This document shows positions 27,933 to 37,404 of a stretch of 64,000 nucleotides of DNA, one piece after another (within the stretch, counting starts at the first letter, position 1; each line of letters starts with the position of its first letter). The stretch is from Pelagibacterales bacterium SAG-MED43 (GTDB taxonomy: Bacteria; Pseudomonadota; Alphaproteobacteria; Pelagibacterales; Pelagibacteraceae). The position numbers were made by a program, and so were the translations under genes. The stretch covers positions 1 to 64,000 of the forward strand of contig JACWEK010000003.1 of assembly GCA_014653535.1 (NCBI GenBank), read 5' to 3'. The notes beneath the pieces were generated by a model, which saw nothing but the letters and a program-made list of their open reading frames with translations, had not been told where the DNA came from and did no database searches.

Positions 27933-29375
27933 TTATCCTCTTATACCCAGGTGCGTGTACTTAACGTTTAAATAATCTTTTATAGCATTAGAGCCACCTT
28001 CTCTACCATATCCACTCTGCTTGATTCCTCCAAAAGGTGCTTCAGCAATAGCCACAACCCCTGTATTAATTGCAACAGATCCTGTCTCTAATTGTTCAGA
28101 TGCTAAATATGCTTTATCCATTGAATTTGTACAAACATAACTGCATAAACCAAGTTCATGATTATTAGCTCTTTCAATAACTTCATCAAAAGATTTAAAT
28201 GAAAGCATTGGTACTAATGGTCCAAAAGGCTCTTGTTTCATTATAGTGAAATCATCTTTAACATTATCAAATATTGTTGGTTCATAGAAAAACCCTTTAT
28301 TGAACCCAGATGGTCTTTTGCCACCTAGTAATACTTTGGCTCCCTCTTGTTTTGTTTTTTCAACAAGTTCCTCAATTTCGCTAAGTCTTTTTTTTGTTGT
28401 TAACGGACCCAATTGAGTGCTAGGGTCCATACCGTCGCCAATCTTTAATTTTTTTGTTTTATTTACAAATAAATTTACAAACTCATCTTTTTTGCTTTCA
28501 TGTATATAAAATCTATTTGGTGATATACAAACTTGTCCGTTATTTCTAAATTTTGCTGCTATAGCAATATCAGCTGCTTTTTTTATATCAGCATCATCAA
28601 ATATGATAAATGGTGAATGACCACTTAATTCCATTGTTACTCTTTGAACTTTGTCAGCTGCTTGCTTTAATATCAGCTTTCCAACTCTTGAAGAGCCAGT
28701 AATTGAAATTTTTTTTACAATATCTGAAGCTATTAATTGTTGAGCAATACTTGGAGGATCACCTGACAAAAGATTTACTACGCCTGAAGGGACTCCACAT
28801 TCTCTACAAATGTCAACTATTTCCATTACAACCCCTGGGGTTATAACATCAGGTTTTATTATTACTGAGCATCCAGCTGCCAAAGCAGTAGAAATTTTTC
28901 TTGCTGATAAAACTGCTGGGAAATTCCATGGAGATAAGGCTGCTACAACACCTACTGGTTGGTAATAAACATGTACTCTTGTGTCCTCAAATCTACTTTC
29001 AACGGTTTGACCATAGATTCTTTTTGTTTCTTCAGCATTCCATTCAAAAATGTCTGCAGCCCCATTAATTTCTCCTTTTGCTTCAACTAAAGGTTTTCCC
29101 ACTTCAAGTGTCATCCACTTGGCTAAAATATCTTGTTTTTCTCTTATCTTATCTGCAATTCGTCTTATGATATACGATCTTTGCCAGGGAGCAGTTTTTT
29201 TCCAAACTTCTAATCCTTTTGCTGCAGATTTTAATGCACTCTCAACATCTTTTGAAGTGGCTTTAGATGCATGACCTATAATTTCTTCATTTGCAGGGTT
29301 TATAACCTCGTAGGTACTCTTATCTGAGGATTGTTGCCATTTACCATCTATAAATTGGCCAAATTTTTCGTACAT
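27933..29375 (-). CDS. NAD(P)-dependent aldehyde dehydrogenase (succinate-semialdehyde dehydrogenase-like)
   Basis: VVAALSPWNFPAVLSARKI, TMELSGHSPFIIFDDAD, FRNNGQVCISPNRFY, EAPFGGIKQSGYGREGG. Confidence 0.92.
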   Translation of the reverse strand: MYEKFGQFIDGKWQQSSDKSTYEVINPANEEIIGHASKATSKDVESALKSAAKGLEVWKKTAPWQRSYIIRRIADKIREKQDILAKWMTLEVGKPLVEAKGEINGAADIFEWNAEETKRIYGQTVESRFEDTRVHVYYQPVGVVAALSPWNFPAVLSARKISTALAAGCSVIIKPDVITPGVVMEIVDICRECGVPSGVVNLLSGDPPSIAQQLIASDIVKKISITGSSRVGKLILKQAADKVQRVTMELSGHSPFIIFDDADIKKAADIAIAAKFRNNGQVCISPNRFYIHESKKDEFVNLFVNKTKKLKIGDGMDPSTQLGPLTTKKRLSEIEELVEKTKQEGAKVLLGGKRPSGFNKGFFYEPTIFDNVKDDFTIMKQEPFGPLVPMLSFKSFDEVIERANNHELGLCSYVCTNSMDKAYLASEQLETGSVAINTGVVAIAEAPFGGIKQSGYGREGGSNAIKDYLNVKYTHLGIRG

Positions 29376-29474
29376 TTCTTAATCTAACACCACATTAACT
29401 TGTGTCTACTATGTTATTGTTGCACATTAATAAATTTAATATCAATGCTAATATAAACAAATAAAGGAGGACTA

Positions 29475-29801
29475 ATGGCTAAATACTTTGTAATGGGTAA
29501 TTATACTGCTAAAGCCTTTCAAGGATTTATTAAAGATCCAAATCAAGATAGATCTGCAGCAGTAAAAGCACTTACTGAATCTGCTGGGGGTAAATTAGAA
29601 TCATTTGCTATAACAAGAGGTCAATATGACTTTTGTGCAGTAACGTCAGGTGATATGCCCTTTGAAAACTTTGCAGGTGTTAAATTGGCTGTTGAAGCTA
29701 GTGGTACAGTGGAAAATATGATTATTCTTGAAGAAATGGATATGAATAAAGCTGCTGAACAAGCATCAAAATCAATGGCGGGTTATAAACCAGCGGGTTA
29801 A
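29475..29801 (+). CDS. GYD-domain protein
   Basis: SD aaggagg; GNYTAKAFQGFIKDPNQDRSAAVKALTESAGGKLESFAITRGQYDFCAV. Confidence 0.82.
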   Translation: MAKYFVMGNYTAKAFQGFIKDPNQDRSAAVKALTESAGGKLESFAITRGQYDFCAVTSGDMPFENFAGVKLAVEASGTVENMIILEEMDMNKAAEQASKSMAGYKPAG

Positions 29802-29808
29802 ATAAAAT

Positions 29809-29833
29809 AACTTCCAGCTTTTAGCTGGAAGTT
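29809..29833 (+). terminator. hairpin after the GYD gene (terminator-like, weak T tract)
   Basis: AACTTCCAGCT-TTT-AGCTGGAAGTT, perfect 11-bp stem, 8 nt after the stop codon. Confidence 0.6.
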
Positions 29834-29869
29834 AGAATTCTTTAATTTAGTAACATAAAATTTTGTTAG

Positions 29870-30778
29870 ATGAAAAAATACAAGTACTCAGAAATTACTC
29901 CTGAGAATATTTATAAAAAAAGAAGATTTTTTATAAAAACTTTAGGCTTAGGTCTTGGATCTTTAACTTTAAATACAATGACTTTAATTGGTAACTCAGT
30001 TGCTAGCACAGACCAAGATAAGATTACAAGTTTTGAGGATATTACTACCTACAACAACTACTATGAATTTGGAACTGGAAAGAGTGATCCCTATATTAAG
30101 TCACAAAATTTTAAAACAAAACCTTGGACAATTAAAATTGAAGGAGAAGTTGACAAGCCTATGGAGATTTCTGTTGATGAAATATTGTCTTCGTTTCTAT
30201 CTGAGGAAAGGATTTTGAAATTAAGATGTGTTGAAGGTTGGTCAATGATTATTCCTTGGAATGGTTTTTCATTAAATCAACTGCTTTCTAAAGTTTCATT
30301 TACAAGTAAAGCAAAATTTGTTGAGTTTGAAAGTATTTATGATCCAACTCAAATGAGTGGTCAAAGATATCCCACTTTAAATTGGCCGTATAAAGAAGGA
30401 TTAAGAATAGATTAAGCAATGCACCCCTTAACAACTGTAGTAACTGGCTTGTATAATAAAAAACTTCCAAATCAGAATGGTGCTCCACTTAGAATTTTTA
30501 TTCCTTGGAAATATGGTTTTAAAAGTGCGAAAGCAATTGTAAAAATTAAACTTGTTGAAAAAATGCCAACATCTTCATGGATGTGGGCTTCTCCAAAAGA
30601 GTATGGTTTTTTCTCCAATGTAAATCCTGATGTTAATCACCCTAGATGGTCACAAGCCTCTGAAAGAGTGATTGGAAATGATATATTTTCACCAAGAATA
30701 AAAACTGAAATGTTTAACGGTTATGGAGATCAAGTAGCAGATTTATATACTGGTATGGATTTAAAGAAATATTATTAA
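29870..30778 (+). pseudogene. msrP: protein-methionine-sulfoxide reductase catalytic subunit MsrP (YedY), interrupted by an in-frame TAA at 30413-30415
   Basis: ORFs 29870-30415 and 30419-30778 are in the same frame; [54 protein letters not shown] is contiguous MsrP sequence ([29 protein letters not shown]). Confidence 0.88.
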
Positions 30779-31350
30779 TGGTAAGATTTTTAAAACCATG
30801 TATTTTTACTTTAAGTCTAGTCCCTTTTTCATTAATTGTTTATAAGATTTTTTTTAATAAATTAGGACCTGAGCCTGTCAAAGAAATTACTCATTTTACA
30901 GGTGAATGGACTTTGGTATTCATTTGTCTAACACTAGCTATGAGCCCACTTAAAAGAATTACAAATTCTACTTTTTGGATCAATATCAGAAGAATGTTAG
31001 GCCTTTTTGTTTTTTTTTATGCAACACTTCACATGCTTACCTATGTAGTCATTGATTATAGATTAGATTGGGAACAGATAATTAATGATGTAGTTAAAAA
31101 AAAGTATATATACATTGGTTTTTCAGCGTGGTTATTATTGTTACCATTAGCTTTTACATCATCTAAAAAAATGATGACATTATTAAAACAAAATTGGAAA
31201 AAATTACATAGATTGATTTACGTAATAGCTATTTTTGGTTCTTTACATTTTATATGGCTATCAAAGACAATATTCTTTAAACCATTAATCTATACTTTGA
31301 TAATTTTATTTCTTTTAAGTTTAAGGATTAAATTTAAAAAAAGTGCTTAA
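30778..31350 (+). CDS. msrQ: MsrQ heme-binding membrane subunit (YedZ)
   Basis: Ferric-reductase-like TM protein: FTGEWTLVFICLTLAMSPLKRI, RRMLGLFVFFYATLHMLTYV, LHRLIYVIAIFGSLHFIWLSK; overlaps msrP stop (taATG). Confidence 0.9.
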   Translation: MVRFLKPCIFTLSLVPFSLIVYKIFFNKLGPEPVKEITHFTGEWTLVFICLTLAMSPLKRITNSTFWINIRRMLGLFVFFYATLHMLTYVVIDYRLDWEQIINDVVKKKYIYIGFSAWLLLLPLAFTSSKKMMTLLKQNWKKLHRLIYVIAIFGSLHFIWLSKTIFFKPLIYTLIILFLLSLRIKFKKSA

Positions 31351-31718
31351 TTTTTCTTGTCTTCATTATCAACTACAAGACAAATTTCTGATTTTGTTAA
31401 AAATCTTTTTCCTGTTCCGTTATCTAAAGAAAACATTCCACCAATTCCTTTTACTGCATCAATAGTTAAATCTGTATGTTTCCATTTTTCATATTGATCA
31501 CTATTCATATAAAATGGAATACCACCTATTTCCCCTAATTTAATATCATTATCTCCTAAAGGAAATTCTCCCTCTGGAAAACACATGGGCGCACTTCCAT
31601 CACAGCATCCACCAGATTGATGAAACATTAATTTTTCACCATACTTTTCCTTTAGTTCAGAAAGTAAGTTTAATGCAGAATGTGTAGCTGAAACTTTCAT
31701 TTTTGATATACGGCCCAT
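31347..31718 (-). CDS. DUF779-family protein (likely true start at 31700)
   Basis: MKVSATHSALNLLSELKEKYGEKLMFHQSGGCCDGSAPMCFPEGEFPLGDNDIKLG; next to aldehyde dehydrogenase. Confidence 0.88.
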   Translation of the reverse strand: MGRISKMKVSATHSALNLLSELKEKYGEKLMFHQSGGCCDGSAPMCFPEGEFPLGDNDIKLGEIGGIPFYMNSDQYEKWKHTDLTIDAVKGIGGMFSLDNGTGKRFLTKSEICLVVDNEDKKN

Positions 31719-31737
31719 GATTATAGAATCATGGGCC
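31712..31737 (-). promoter_or_regulatory. intercistronic hairpin between ALDH and DUF779 genes
   Basis: Perfect 11-bp inverted repeat GGCCCATGATT-ATAG-AATCATGGGCC. Confidence 0.6.
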
Positions 31738-31755
31738 AGTATATAATATTTTAGT

Positions 31756-33486
31756 TTAAAAGAAGCCTAATTTTTTTTCAGCATAAGAAACATGAAGATT
31801 CTTATTCTGTCTATAATGGCTAAGCATCATTTTATGAGTTTCTCTTCCAACTCCTGATTGTTTGTAACCACCAAATGGAGAGTGAGCTGGATAAGCATGA
31901 TAACAATTAGTCCATACTATTCCTGCTTGTATTGCTCTACCCATTCTATAAGCAATATTTCCATTTCTAGTCCAAACACCTGCGCCTAAACCATAAAGAG
32001 TGTCATTAGCAATTTCTAATGCTTCTGCTTCGTCTTTAAATTTAATTACAGATACCACAGGGCCAAAAATTTCCTCTTGGGAAATTCGAGATTTATTATT
32101 AGTCTCAAAAATCGTAGGTTGGATATAATTGCCTTTTTCCAATCCACTATTGAGTTTACCAACACTTCCTCCCGTAAGAACTTTTGCACCTTCTTTTTTA
32201 CCAAGATCAAGATAAGATTTAATCTTCTCCATTTGTTCAACTGAAGCTTGTGCTCCAATCATTGTTTCCATTTTTAATGGATTATCTTGAATTACAGCTT
32301 TAGTTCTAGCAATACATTTTTCCATAAACTTATCATAGATAGACTCTTGAACTAATGCTCTACTTGGACAAGTACAAACTTCTCCTTGGTTAAGATTAAA
32401 CATTACAAAACCCTCAACACATTTGTCTAAAAAGTCATCATCTTTTTCCATGATATCTTCAAAGAAAATGTTGGGGGATTTTCCACCTAGTTCCAATGTA
32501 ATTGGAATAATGTTTTGTGCGGCATACTGCATGATTAATCTTCCAGTAGAAGTTTCACCTGTAAATGCAACTTTCGCAATTCTTTTTGAAGATGCTAAAG
32601 GCTTACCAGCTTCTAATCCAAAACCACTCACTATATTCACAACTCCTGGAGGTAATAAATCACCTATCAGTTCCATCATAACCATAATTGAAGCTGGTGT
32701 TTGTTCTGCTGGTTTTAAAACTGAACAATTACCTGCTGCTAGAGCTGGTGCTAACTTCCATGTTGCCATTAATAATGGGAAATTCCATGGAACAATCTGA
32801 GCAACTACACCTAATGGTTCAGGAATATTATATGAGTATTGAGAATTACTTATCTCAGCAACAGAACCTTCTTCAGCTCTTATTACTCCAGCAAAATATC
32901 TCCAGTGGTCAATTACAAGTGGTAAATCTGCTGCCATACACTCTCTTATTGGTTTTCCATTATCTAAACATTCTGCAGTAGCTAGTAAGTTTAGATTTTT
33001 TTCTAGAACATCAGCTATTTTCATCATTATATTTGATCTTGTAGTGATGTCAGTTTTTCCCCATGTTTCAAAAGCTGCATGAGCTGCATCTAATGCCGCT
33101 TCTACATCTTTATCATTTGATCTCGCCACTGAACAGATAGTTTCATTTGATATCGGACTTGGATTATCAAAATACTTACCAGATAAAGGCTCCACAAACT
33201 TTCCGTTTATGTAGTTTCCATATTTTGACTTAAATGGAAATTTTACCTTTAAGTGAGAAGTATCTAATACAGATGACACTTTCATTGCTTCTGCACTCAT
33301 TTTTTTTTCTCCTCTTCGTTTTTTAGTTGATTTAAGCTTATTATTTTTTCTAGATTTATTAGAACGTTCTTTAGTCGCAGATTTTTTTGCTCTAACTTTT
33401 TTTATTTTTTTTCTAGATTTTTTGACCAGTTTTATTCTTTTTTTATTGGTCTTTTGTTTTGCTATTTTTTTTCTTTTAATAGCCAT
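31756..33486 (-). CDS. aldehyde dehydrogenase (ExaC/AldA-like) with an in-frame Lys/Arg-rich N-terminal stretch; likely main start at 33300
   Basis: [62 protein letters not shown]; internal ATG at 33300 preceded by AGAGGAG. Confidence 0.9.
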   Translation of the reverse strand: MAIKRKKIAKQKTNKKRIKLVKKSRKKIKKVRAKKSATKERSNKSRKNNKLKSTKKRRGEKKMSAEAMKVSSVLDTSHLKVKFPFKSKYGNYINGKFVEPLSGKYFDNPSPISNETICSVARSNDKDVEAALDAAHAAFETWGKTDITTRSNIMMKIADVLEKNLNLLATAECLDNGKPIRECMAADLPLVIDHWRYFAGVIRAEEGSVAEISNSQYSYNIPEPLGVVAQIVPWNFPLLMATWKLAPALAAGNCSVLKPAEQTPASIMVMMELIGDLLPPGVVNIVSGFGLEAGKPLASSKRIAKVAFTGETSTGRLIMQYAAQNIIPITLELGGKSPNIFFEDIMEKDDDFLDKCVEGFVMFNLNQGEVCTCPSRALVQESIYDKFMEKCIARTKAVIQDNPLKMETMIGAQASVEQMEKIKSYLDLGKKEGAKVLTGGSVGKLNSGLEKGNYIQPTIFETNNKSRISQEEIFGPVVSVIKFKDEAEALEIANDTLYGLGAGVWTRNGNIAYRMGRAIQAGIVWTNCYHAYPAHSPFGGYKQSGVGRETHKMMLSHYRQNKNLHVSYAEKKLGFF

Positions 33487-33602
33487 AAACCTATTAAACT
33501 AAGAATTCTTAAGGGTGTCTATTTATAATATTCTTATTTACTACTTACAATTGTATTAATACTATATCTTGTGCTAGATAAATAATTCTTTAATATTTTT
33601 TT

Positions 33603-33848
33603 ATGAACGAAAATGAAAAAAAAGAAATTCAATCAGCAACGTTTGAAAGATTATTAAAACATTTAGACGAGAGAAAAGATTTACAAAACATTGATCTGAT
33701 GAACTTGGCTAATTTTTGTAGAAACTGTTTATCAAGATGGTACAGAGAAGAGGCTGAAAAAAAAGGTATTACTATTTCAGACTCAAAAGCAAGAGAACGA
33801 GTATATGGAATGCCTTACTCAGAATGGAAAGAAAAATATCAAAAATAG
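33603..33848 (+). CDS. DUF1244-family protein
   Basis: ATFERLLKHLDERKDLQNIDLMNLANFCRNCLSRWYREEAEKKG ... ERVYGMPYSEWKEKYQ. Confidence 0.85.
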   Translation: MNENEKKEIQSATFERLLKHLDERKDLQNIDLMNLANFCRNCLSRWYREEAEKKGITISDSKARERVYGMPYSEWKEKYQK

Positions 33849-33849
33849 G

Positions 33850-34566
33850 TTATAAAATTTTTTTTAATTCTTCATATTCAACAATATTCATTAATTTGTT
33901 TGGATCTTGATGGTACTCTTCGAATTTTAACTCCCTATAATTGTTTCTTGGGTAATTTAATAAATTTTTATTAGGTCTTTTAAAAATAACTCCAATTCCA
34001 AAGTCTGCATAACAAGTGTAAACATCTAGGTTTTTATCTGTTCTACATTCAACTATTGCTTTCCAAACATCACCATTCCATGTCCATTGACATCTAGGAG
34101 TCGCTTGTTCATAAAAATTATTGGGAAGACAATCATGCAATAAAATAATTCCATTTTCATTAAGAAATTTCAGAGAATTTTTAATATCTTTTTTAACTTG
34201 GTCATATGTATGCAAACCATCAATAAAAACACAATCAAAAAATTCTTTATTTCCAAAAAAGAACTGATCGCTTGTAAGTCTTATAGTTCCACCAGAAACT
34301 GGATCTACTCCAATTTTATGCTTTATGTTTATTGCATTAAATAGTTCATCATCGAAACAACCTATCTCAAGGTATTTTGAATATTTTTTCAAATCAATGA
34401 TATCTTGAACAATATATTTTCTATTTTTTTTTAAGGTAAAATCAAATCCAATATCTTTTAAACCTTTGTTGTTAAAAAATTTATGATAATAAAAAAAAAT
34501 TTTTAATATTTTTTCACTATTTAACAGTCTTATAATTTTTTTCTGTATAAATTTTTTAATTATCAT
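33850..34566 (-). CDS. class I SAM-dependent methyltransferase-like
   Basis: YLEIGCFDDELFNAI, FFDCVFIDGLHTYDQVKKDIKNSLKFLNENGIILLHDC. Confidence 0.75.
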   Translation of the reverse strand: MIIKKFIQKKIIRLLNSEKILKIFFYYHKFFNNKGLKDIGFDFTLKKNRKYIVQDIIDLKKYSKYLEIGCFDDELFNAINIKHKIGVDPVSGGTIRLTSDQFFFGNKEFFDCVFIDGLHTYDQVKKDIKNSLKFLNENGIILLHDCLPNNFYEQATPRCQWTWNGDVWKAIVECRTDKNLDVYTCYADFGIGVIFKRPNKNLLNYPRNNYRELKFEEYHQDPNKLMNIVEYEELKKIL

Positions 34567-34572
34567 TTAAAG

Positions 34573-35073
34573 TCATTTTTCTTTCAACCTTGGTAGCAAT
34601 TCTATAAAATTACATGGTTTATTATTTATATCTAACTGGTATTTTAAAATTCCATCCCAAGCATCTGTAACTCCACCAGAAGATCCTGGTAGTGCAAATA
34701 TATATTTGCCGTTTGCTAAAACAGCACAAGCTCTTGATTGAATTGACGAAGTTCCAACTGTTTTAAGGCTTAGATATCTAAAAATTTCACCAAAGCCAGG
34801 TATATGCTTATCTGCTATCTCGTTGAGAGCTTCTGGTGTTATATCACGACCCGTTAAACCAGTGCCACCTGTTGTGATGATGACATCTATCTGATTATTT
34901 TTAAGCCATTCCTTAAGAATAGTAATAATATCCTCTTTGTTATCTTTGCAAATTTTCCTATCAATCAAATTATGACTAGCTTCATTTATTTTTTGAACAA
35001 GAGTCGAACCTGACTTATCATTATCAATAGTTCTTGTATCAGTTACAGTTAGTAATGCTATATTCACTTTCAT
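34573..35073 (-). CDS. moaB: molybdenum cofactor biosynthesis protein B (MoaB/MogA family)
   Basis: LLTVTDTRTIDNDKSGSTL, VIITTGGTGLTGRDITPEAL, FALPGSSGGVTDAWDGIL. Confidence 0.93.
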   Translation of the reverse strand: MKVNIALLTVTDTRTIDNDKSGSTLVQKINEASHNLIDRKICKDNKEDIITILKEWLKNNQIDVIITTGGTGLTGRDITPEALNEIADKHIPGFGEIFRYLSLKTVGTSSIQSRACAVLANGKYIFALPGSSGGVTDAWDGILKYQLDINNKPCNFIELLPRLKEK

Positions 35074-35086
35074 AAAAAATTTTAAG

Positions 35087-35830
35087 ATGATTATATTATC
35101 AATATTATTTTTAATAACAGCTATTTTATATTCAAGTGTCGGTTTTGGGGGTGGGTCTACTTATTTAGCTTTATTATTAATATGGGAAATTCCTTATTAT
35201 ATTTTTCCAATAATAGCATTGTTATGTAATATCATTGTTGTCACTGGAAACTCTATAAATTATATAGCTTCTGGAAATTTAAATTCTAAAATTTTAGTTC
35301 CTTATCTAATTGGGTCTGTTCCTTTCGCTTTTATTGGAGGGTCAATAAATTTAGACAAAAATATTTTTGAAATAATTTTATTTATTGTACTTAGTTTAGC
35401 CAGTATTCTTTTATTAATCAGTCATAATTCTTATGAAAATAATTTTAAAATAAGAATTATTCCAAAATATATCTCGATCTTAATTGGATCATTATTGGGT
35501 TTAATATCTGGAATCGTTGGAATTGGTGGTGGAATTTTTTTAAGTCCTATTCTGTTTCTGTTGAAAGCAGGATATCCAAGACAAATAGCCACGATAGCCT
35601 CATTGTTTATCTTAATAAATTCAATCTCTGGAGTTATAGGCCAACTTACAAAACAAAATGTAATAAGTGGTATATTAGACTACTGGCCTTTATTTATTTT
35701 AGTTTTGCTAGGTGGTCAAATTGGTAATTTTTTAAATCTCAAGATTTTCTCTAATAAATTACTTGCAATTATAACCTCTGGACTAGTTATGTTTGTAGCT
35801 ATAAGAATTGGCTTAAAAATTTATTCATAA
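35087..35830 (+). CDS. TauE/SafE-family sulfite/anion exporter
   Basis: SVGFGGGSTYLALLL, LIGSLLGLISGIVGIGGGIFLSPILFL; multiple TM segments. Confidence 0.88.
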   Translation: MIILSILFLITAILYSSVGFGGGSTYLALLLIWEIPYYIFPIIALLCNIIVVTGNSINYIASGNLNSKILVPYLIGSVPFAFIGGSINLDKNIFEIILFIVLSLASILLLISHNSYENNFKIRIIPKYISILIGSLLGLISGIVGIGGGIFLSPILFLLKAGYPRQIATIASLFILINSISGVIGQLTKQNVISGILDYWPLFILVLLGGQIGNFLNLKIFSNKLLAIITSGLVMFVAIRIGLKIYS

Positions 35831-35860
35831 AATTATAATTACTTAGATGAACGATTAGTT

Positions 35861-36460
35861 ATGAAAAATATTAAACCTTTTGGTCCAACTATTGGTGTTA
35901 CTAAAATCAAAAAAAATTTAATTAAAAAATTAAATAATGAGTTTGATTTAAAATCAACTTCAAGAAAAAAAGATTATTCCTCAAAACTTGTTAGTCAGAT
36001 AAAAAATGAGATTTTGTTCTCAAAAAAATTTGTTGAAAAGCATATCAGTAAAGATTTAAAAATATTAATTAAAAAGTTTTTAATCAAGGAGAAGATTAAA
36101 AAAGTTACGCATATAAAAATTTTAAACTTTTGGGTAGTTAGACAATTTAAAGGTGAATACAATCCTATTCATTATCACCAAGGTGATATATCAGGCGTAG
36201 GTTACATCAAAGTTCCTAAATTTATTTTATCTAATAAGAAAGTAAAACACAAAAAAGATTCAACAAATGGTACTATTGATTTTATTAATGGACAAAAAGC
36301 TTTTTTAAGTAAATGCATTCACAATGAAAAACCAAAAGTCGGAAAGTTAATTCTTTTTCCAAATTATTTAATGCATACTGTTTATCCTTTTAATATTGAA
36401 GGTGAAAGAAGATCTTTTTCATTTAACGCTAAATTATCCTTTATAAAAACTAAAAAATAA
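35861..36460 (+). CDS. putative 2OG-Fe(II) oxygenase-like protein
   Basis: YNPIHYHQGDISGVGYIKVPKF ... GKLILFPNYLMHTVYPFNIEGERRSFSFNAKL. Confidence 0.72.
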   Translation: MKNIKPFGPTIGVTKIKKNLIKKLNNEFDLKSTSRKKDYSSKLVSQIKNEILFSKKFVEKHISKDLKILIKKFLIKEKIKKVTHIKILNFWVVRQFKGEYNPIHYHQGDISGVGYIKVPKFILSNKKVKHKKDSTNGTIDFINGQKAFLSKCIHNEKPKVGKLILFPNYLMHTVYPFNIEGERRSFSFNAKLSFIKTKK

Positions 36461-36472
36461 GAGAAATAAATT

Positions 36473-37378
36473 TTGGATTTAAATTTTTTTAGAAAAATTA
36501 GAGTTTTAGATGGTGGGATGGGCCAAGAACTTTTGGCTAGAGGTGTTGAGGCTAATGGAACACTTTGGAGTGTAAATGCATTATTGCAAAAAAAATATCA
36601 TGAACTAGTATTGAATACTCATTTAGATTTTATTAAATCTGGAGCAGAAGTAATTGTAACTACAACATTTACTGCAAGGAGAAAAAGATTAAGAGAAAAT
36701 AATATTGAAAACAAATTTGAATATTTGAATAAAATAGCTGGAGAAATTGCTTTAAAGACAAAAAAAAAATTTCCTAATACTCTCATAGCGGGAGGATTGC
36801 CTCCACAAAATTTTACATATCAAGCAGATGATAGAAATGAAGAAGAAATAAAAAATAATTTTCAAGAGCAAGCTAGAATACTTAATCCTTATATTGATTT
36901 TTTTTATTTTGATGTTTTGAGTAGTTTAAAAGAGATTAAGTGTGGAATTGAGGCTATTAAAGAATTTAAAAAACCATATTTAATAGGTATTCATATATCT
37001 GAAGGAACAAGATTACCAAATGGTGATAAAATTTCAGATGTTAAAAAAATAATAAACAATCAATTACTTGGAATAATGTTATCATGTGTCTCACCTGAGA
37101 ATTTTCAACAAAATTTAAGTGAACTAAAAAGCCTCAGAGTTCCATTTGGATTTAAATTAAACGCTTATATCACAACTAATACTAGTTACTCAGAAAACTA
37201 TCTTAAAAGTAAAACTGGTAATCCAGCTGAAGTGTTGGGTAAAAGAAAGGATCTAACCCCAGAAAATATGGGTAGGTTTGCCGGAATATTTAAGAATGCT
37301 GGAGCAACTATATTCGGTGGATGTTGCGAAACAACGCCAGCTCATATAAAAGAATTATCAAAACTTGCTAAAAAATAA
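36473..37378 (+). CDS. homocysteine S-methyltransferase family protein (TTG start)
   Basis: VLDGGMGQELLARG, TTTFTARRKRL, GRFAGIFKNAGATIFGGCCETTPAHIKEL. Confidence 0.9.
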   Translation: MDLNFFRKIRVLDGGMGQELLARGVEANGTLWSVNALLQKKYHELVLNTHLDFIKSGAEVIVTTTFTARRKRLRENNIENKFEYLNKIAGEIALKTKKKFPNTLIAGGLPPQNFTYQADDRNEEEIKNNFQEQARILNPYIDFFYFDVLSSLKEIKCGIEAIKEFKKPYLIGIHISEGTRLPNGDKISDVKKIINNQLLGIMLSCVSPENFQQNLSELKSLRVPFGFKLNAYITTNTSYSENYLKSKTGNPAEVLGKRKDLTPENMGRFAGIFKNAGATIFGGCCETTPAHIKELSKLAKK

Positions 37379-37404
37379 AAAGCATTAATTACTTTTAATT
37401 TATA

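Noticed and set aside
30419-30778. Independent 119-aa gene downstream of msrP
   Set aside because: Same frame as 29870-30415 and clearly the C-terminal part of MsrP.
32046-32981. ORFs within the aldehyde dehydrogenase (32046-32258, 32423-32800, 32688-32981)
   Set aside because: Alternate-frame or antisense ORFs in a confident ALDH gene.
36460-36473. SAM riboswitch upstream of the homocysteine methyltransferase-like gene
   Set aside because: Only about 12 nt separate it from the preceding gene; no room for a riboswitch.
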